Assembly: GCA_036362985.1 (NCBI GenBank)
Contig: JAYGXS010000004.1
Coordinates: 19,988,804 to 20,052,803, forward strand
Reading direction: 5' to 3'
DNA: 64,000 nucleotides
From: Ligula intestinalis
Taxonomy: Eukaryota > Platyhelminthes > Cestoda > Diphyllobothriidea > Diphyllobothriidae
Of this stretch, positions 61,001 to 64,000 are shown piece after piece. The stretch's first letter is position 1, and each line of letters opens with the position of its first letter. A program made the translations under genes and the position numbers. The notes beneath the pieces are model-generated. The model did no database searches, had not been told where the DNA came from, and saw only the letters and a list, made by a program, of their open reading frames with translations.

Positions 61001-63699
61001 AAGGCTTTTCCGAAAGGCGAAATAATATATGTTCCAAAGCCAGCATCTTATTGTTTCTGAAATATCCTTGGATTATGTTCCAAGATTCAAATATAACAAT
61101 CCCACTTAACTACTCACTCCTAATCTAAAGCATATTTAAAAAGTATAATTCATCTTATATGAAATCAATCACTGACTGTGCATCACTAAAGAAAACATGA
61201 AATATATTCATTTCCTTTCTTCTTTTTCAATATTTCATACATCTAGACAATAATGGCCAGTAATAAAAAAGATAATAAAATTCTTCTTTCTATTCATCTC
61301 CATCCACTGACAATGACAAAGTAGACAAAGCACGTCGCTGTACCTTATTTATTCAGGCTCATAAGTGACCCTTATGTGGTCCAGTCCTGTGAGAACCCTC
61401 AAGAAGCCTAACAAATTTCCTTATAATAAAAATGTAGTGAAGTATTTGAATTCAGTCTCCGCCATCAAGCATTATGCGGCGATTGCTATCCAACCAAGGT
61501 TGTAAGCAGAATCGAGAAAACTATAGACCGTAAACAGTCCTTACATTCAACGATCCAGTGTATTTGATGTGGCATCAACCCTAGTTTCTTTCGTAATGCT
61601 TTCGTTTACAGACAACTCTTCAAGTACGGCCTGCTGAATCAAACAACTCTGATTTATAGGTTTTGTATGCAATGAACGTCTATTCTACTATTCGCAAACA
61701 CACTCTTTTCATTGCAGTCTTCACAGGCAGTGGTTTATAGCCTAGAAAACCTGGGCTGTCTACGAAGACCCGATCGATGGAGGTTAGCGAACTTGGCACT
61801 TAACTCTAACGTCCTGGATGAGGTAAGTGTCAATGGGTGATAAAAAATATTTTAAATTCCAGCTTTTTAATGTCTTTTGAAATTAATGCTTGTGTTTGGT
61901 ATAGACCAGTTTATTCTAGGTCTGTAGGCATTGACCAAACGTTGATGTACATATTTGGGCTACTGTATATTGTAATTTCCAATATCTAATGATGAGGTAA
62001 ACTCCTCACAGCTGTACCAAGCAGCGACAGAATATGGAACAAACACGTGTCTGGGCTTTTAGCTGGTATCTGTGCGGTCAGTATGATAGGTTACAATAAC
62101 AGACAAAATCCCTACTTAAATTAAGTAAATCCACCAGTGTATGCAGATAGGATATTCAAGGCGAAATATTCTGCCTGTTTTAAGATGTTTTTGCTATATG
62201 AGACGTACAATAATGAATATGAAGACAGTACTGCATATTTTATTGCTAGTAAAGTTTAATACCATCATATTTTTGTCTCAGCCTATAGCTTCAGTGTCTA
62301 ACTAGCCACCAGGTACAACCTCTAGCACTGAGTTTCCACGATAACTTTTTGGAAGACAGTGGCCGTCGTCTTCGTCAGCAGAACAGCACAACATGGATAA
62401 TTAATTTTTTAGAAAAAAGACGACTAATAAAACAAAAATAAGTCCACTTGAGGTGACCGTTCTACTTGGAAAAGTTGCCAAACTGCCCAAAGAAGAATTC
62501 AGAAGGTTAGTTGGCCAGCATATGCTTACTTTAAATACCTTCTCATCGGGTCAGGGAAACGGGGAAAATTAAACCATTAGCAATACAAGCGTACATGAGA
62601 GTCTCAAAAAGTAATAAAGGAGAAGCAGATGTGACGATGCCGATATTTCTTCTCAGATTAACCCATGTCAGTGATTTGAGAAATCGATTAGAGTTCACAT
62701 TAACACACAACCGGGCTGTAGGAAGGTGGGGATAGGAGGAGGTAATGCAGCAGCATGAAAAGTCAATGTATGAAAGGGGAGAATTGATAAGCGCGGAGAG
62801 ATCCATGCAGTTATTTGCCCAATAAAAAACGCAAATATGAGTCCCAGGAAAGCGCTGAGAAGACGCAGATGTTAGTCCACGAATAAAAGCTTTATTCACG
62901 TGAAGTTTTAGATGTCGCCATGGTGGATCCATCATTACAGATACGGGTTATTTCGATACAGGGTATTTAGGAAATACTCGTTTCTACTATTGTTTCTGAT
63001 TATGTATCCATTGCAAAATCTGAAACGTCAGATAAGATCTTGCGTCTGGAAAGGTTCTTGAGGCAGCTCGATTCTGTCATCATCCCAGGAGTTCGCTTGC
63101 TGTGTCTTTTTTGAAAGGGCGCATTGACGAATAGAGTCTTCTTTTTCCGTACTAACTGTGATGGGTTCCACTGGTCACTGTTTGCACTTAACGTCTCAGA
63201 ACAAAGCGTACTCACGAGATTATACCTGAATTGTTCTAAGCTGCTATGCAATACTGTCTTCCGAAAAATGTTTCTTTTCTTTTGCGCCATTCACCGAATT
63301 GACCTCTTTCATTTGATGCTGCTCACATATCCATGTACTGGCCAGGTGAGAAGTTATTGAAAGCTGACCAACTTTTTTTTGTTAGAAAAGTTTCTGACCA
63401 ACAGGAAATCCATTTTTGAAATATGTAGTCAGTTAGGTGGAGTATAAAATCAAGTTCATTATGGGCTATATGCTTTAAAAATGTTTTTAAATAACGCCGG
63501 GTTCTTCGGTTGGTTCGGCTTCTCTGTGGATTCCTCTAGGAACGATGCCTTAATCGCGTTAATGTGGTCAGTAAAAATGAGGCGTCTCTTGTTCCTTTGA
63601 CACTGAGTGACTATTTTAGTCAAAACTTATCTCAAATACGTTTCTTGAACTGCATTGTACAATGTTTGGTCAGTTTATTTCCAAATTTTACTGTCAAAG
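55007..63699 (+). CDS. Unrecognised intron-rich gene, right part (five candidate exons; continues past window)
   Basis: Candidate exons are 55007-55217, 57938-58239, 61612-61659, 61718-61822 and 63540-63699. The first starts in phase 0 (matching the end of 53396-53497), ends one base into a codon before a GTAAGT donor, and 57938 supplies the two missing bases. Exon 57938-58239 encodes HTLARFRGIYENSQKS, a run LLDLIAVDAYAYATPDLLMN and a charged DEESDVQ stretch; 61612-61659 reads QLFKYGLLNQTTLIY; 61718-61822 reads VVYSLENLGCLRRPDRW; 63540-63699 reads LSDYFSQNLSQIRFLNCIVQ. Composition stays helical, like the part to the left. Problem: 61659 ends in phase 2 but 61718 reads in phase 0, so a micro-exon or another boundary is missing. 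The exon at 55007 is more GC-rich than its partners. Introns carry MITE and Penelope-like insertions. Product unknown. Confidence 0.5.
56995..57540 (+). mobile_element. MITE (hAT-like), copy 3, diverged
   Basis: Aligns with copy 1 through GGTCCTTCTGTATTATA, AATCTTCCGGTTTTCTGCA, GACCCAGTAGGGATTG.ATGATGGCATT, ACACTCCCCCTACATACATG and TTTGAGTACGCAACC. Both ends are eroded. It lies in the intron before exon 57938-58239. Confidence 0.7.
58370..59170 (-). mobile_element. Penelope-like element C-terminal fragment
   Basis: The minus strand reads RMAEHAAAV, ANSQVAAH, a stop, TGPGHIFKFEKAKILARDD, RVSHKLLESWFPGPQSINK and YGVLRHFLS, the C-terminal part of a GIY-YIG-type retroelement protein, followed by a Ser/Asn-rich tail. 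It sits in an intron of the long unrecognised gene. Stops and one shift are present. Confidence 0.55.
59180..61610. other. Presumed intron of the long gene, AT-rich
   Basis: Two small frames (60074-60286 and 60323-60604, plus) lack paired splice signals and motifs; nothing supported. Confidence 0.45.
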
Positions 63700-64000
63700 G
63701 TCAGTTTTGCGCGCGGTTGGATGTCAGTTTGGGTTGTATCCCAGATCGAATTGAAAACGGTATATACAGTATTAAGTTCGAAAACATGATAATTAAAGGT
63801 TGCTAGTTGATTGGCTTTAGTGACATAACATAGAACCATTAGAGACTTGGCATTTGAAGTCACTTTTCGCTGTTTTTTACAAATTGTTTAAAATTTTGTC
63901 CTTCTTGAAAGAAATGTGCTAAGCCTAAAATGTGCGGAAAACTACAACAACGTGTGCATTAAGAACTTATTTTAAGAACTCATGTCGCTAAAATGTCATT

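Noticed and set aside
62543..62935. 130-codon open frame with ATG, minus strand
   Set aside because: Inside a presumed intron of the long gene and antisense to it; no motif or splice support.
1..64000. CRISPR array, prophage, operon or bacterial defence system
   Set aside because: No regularly spaced repeats, no prokaryotic gene clusters; spliced genes and LINEs show a eukaryotic genome.

Overview
This is a window of an animal nuclear genome, most likely a parasitic flatworm (tapeworm or fluke). The evidence is spliced genes with very short GT..AG introns (many of 29-40 bp), TTAGGG-like interstitial blocks, and large amounts of CR1/Jockey-type LINE, Penelope-like element (PLE), tRNA-derived SINE and MITE sequence. 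There is no bacterial gene organisation, no CRISPR array and no rRNA. The assignment to flatworms rests on intron style and repeat content, not on a database match. A run of ten N at 30784-30793 is an assembly gap.

Layout. 1-13.8 kb: intergenic, with no supported gene; it holds degenerate telomere-like blocks, SINE copies, a G14 tract and one diverged dispersed repeat. 13.9-15.8 kb (minus): a seven-exon mitochondrial acetyl-CoA hydrolase / CoA-transferase gene lacking only its last short exon. 16-32.9 kb: a nested block of LINE copies: three pieces of one family (A, about 17-20 kb plus, 25.3-26.2 kb minus, 26.8-30.8 kb plus), one nearly complete LINE of another family (21.6-25.25 kb minus), an ORF1+endonuclease fragment (20.3-21.1 kb plus) and two remnants of a third LINE. 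33.8-35.4 kb (plus): a compact nine-exon gene for a CDK20-type protein kinase. 36-50 kb: intergenic, dominated by unusual symmetric repeats: an 88-bp-arm hairpin (38.6 kb), a large palindrome with about 570-bp arms (40.4-42.2 kb), a 630-bp MITE with an 8-bp target duplication (42.5 kb) and a PLE inverted dimer with 410-bp arms (47.3-48.9 kb). 50.8-63.7 kb (plus): exons of one long, intron-rich gene of unrecognised, helix-rich product, whose introns host two more MITE copies and a PLE fragment; it probably continues past the right edge.

Functional links. The three host genes show no operon-like relation. The CoA-transferase belongs to mitochondrial acetyl-CoA/acetate metabolism, CDK20 to ciliary/cell-cycle signalling, and the long gene is unassigned. 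The rest is transposable-element biology: autonomous LINEs and PLEs (all disabled here), a tRNA-headed SINE and a hAT-like MITE. The most noteworthy structures are the symmetric (inverted) arrangements of SINE and PLE sequence and the bicistronic ATGA overlap in LINE family A.
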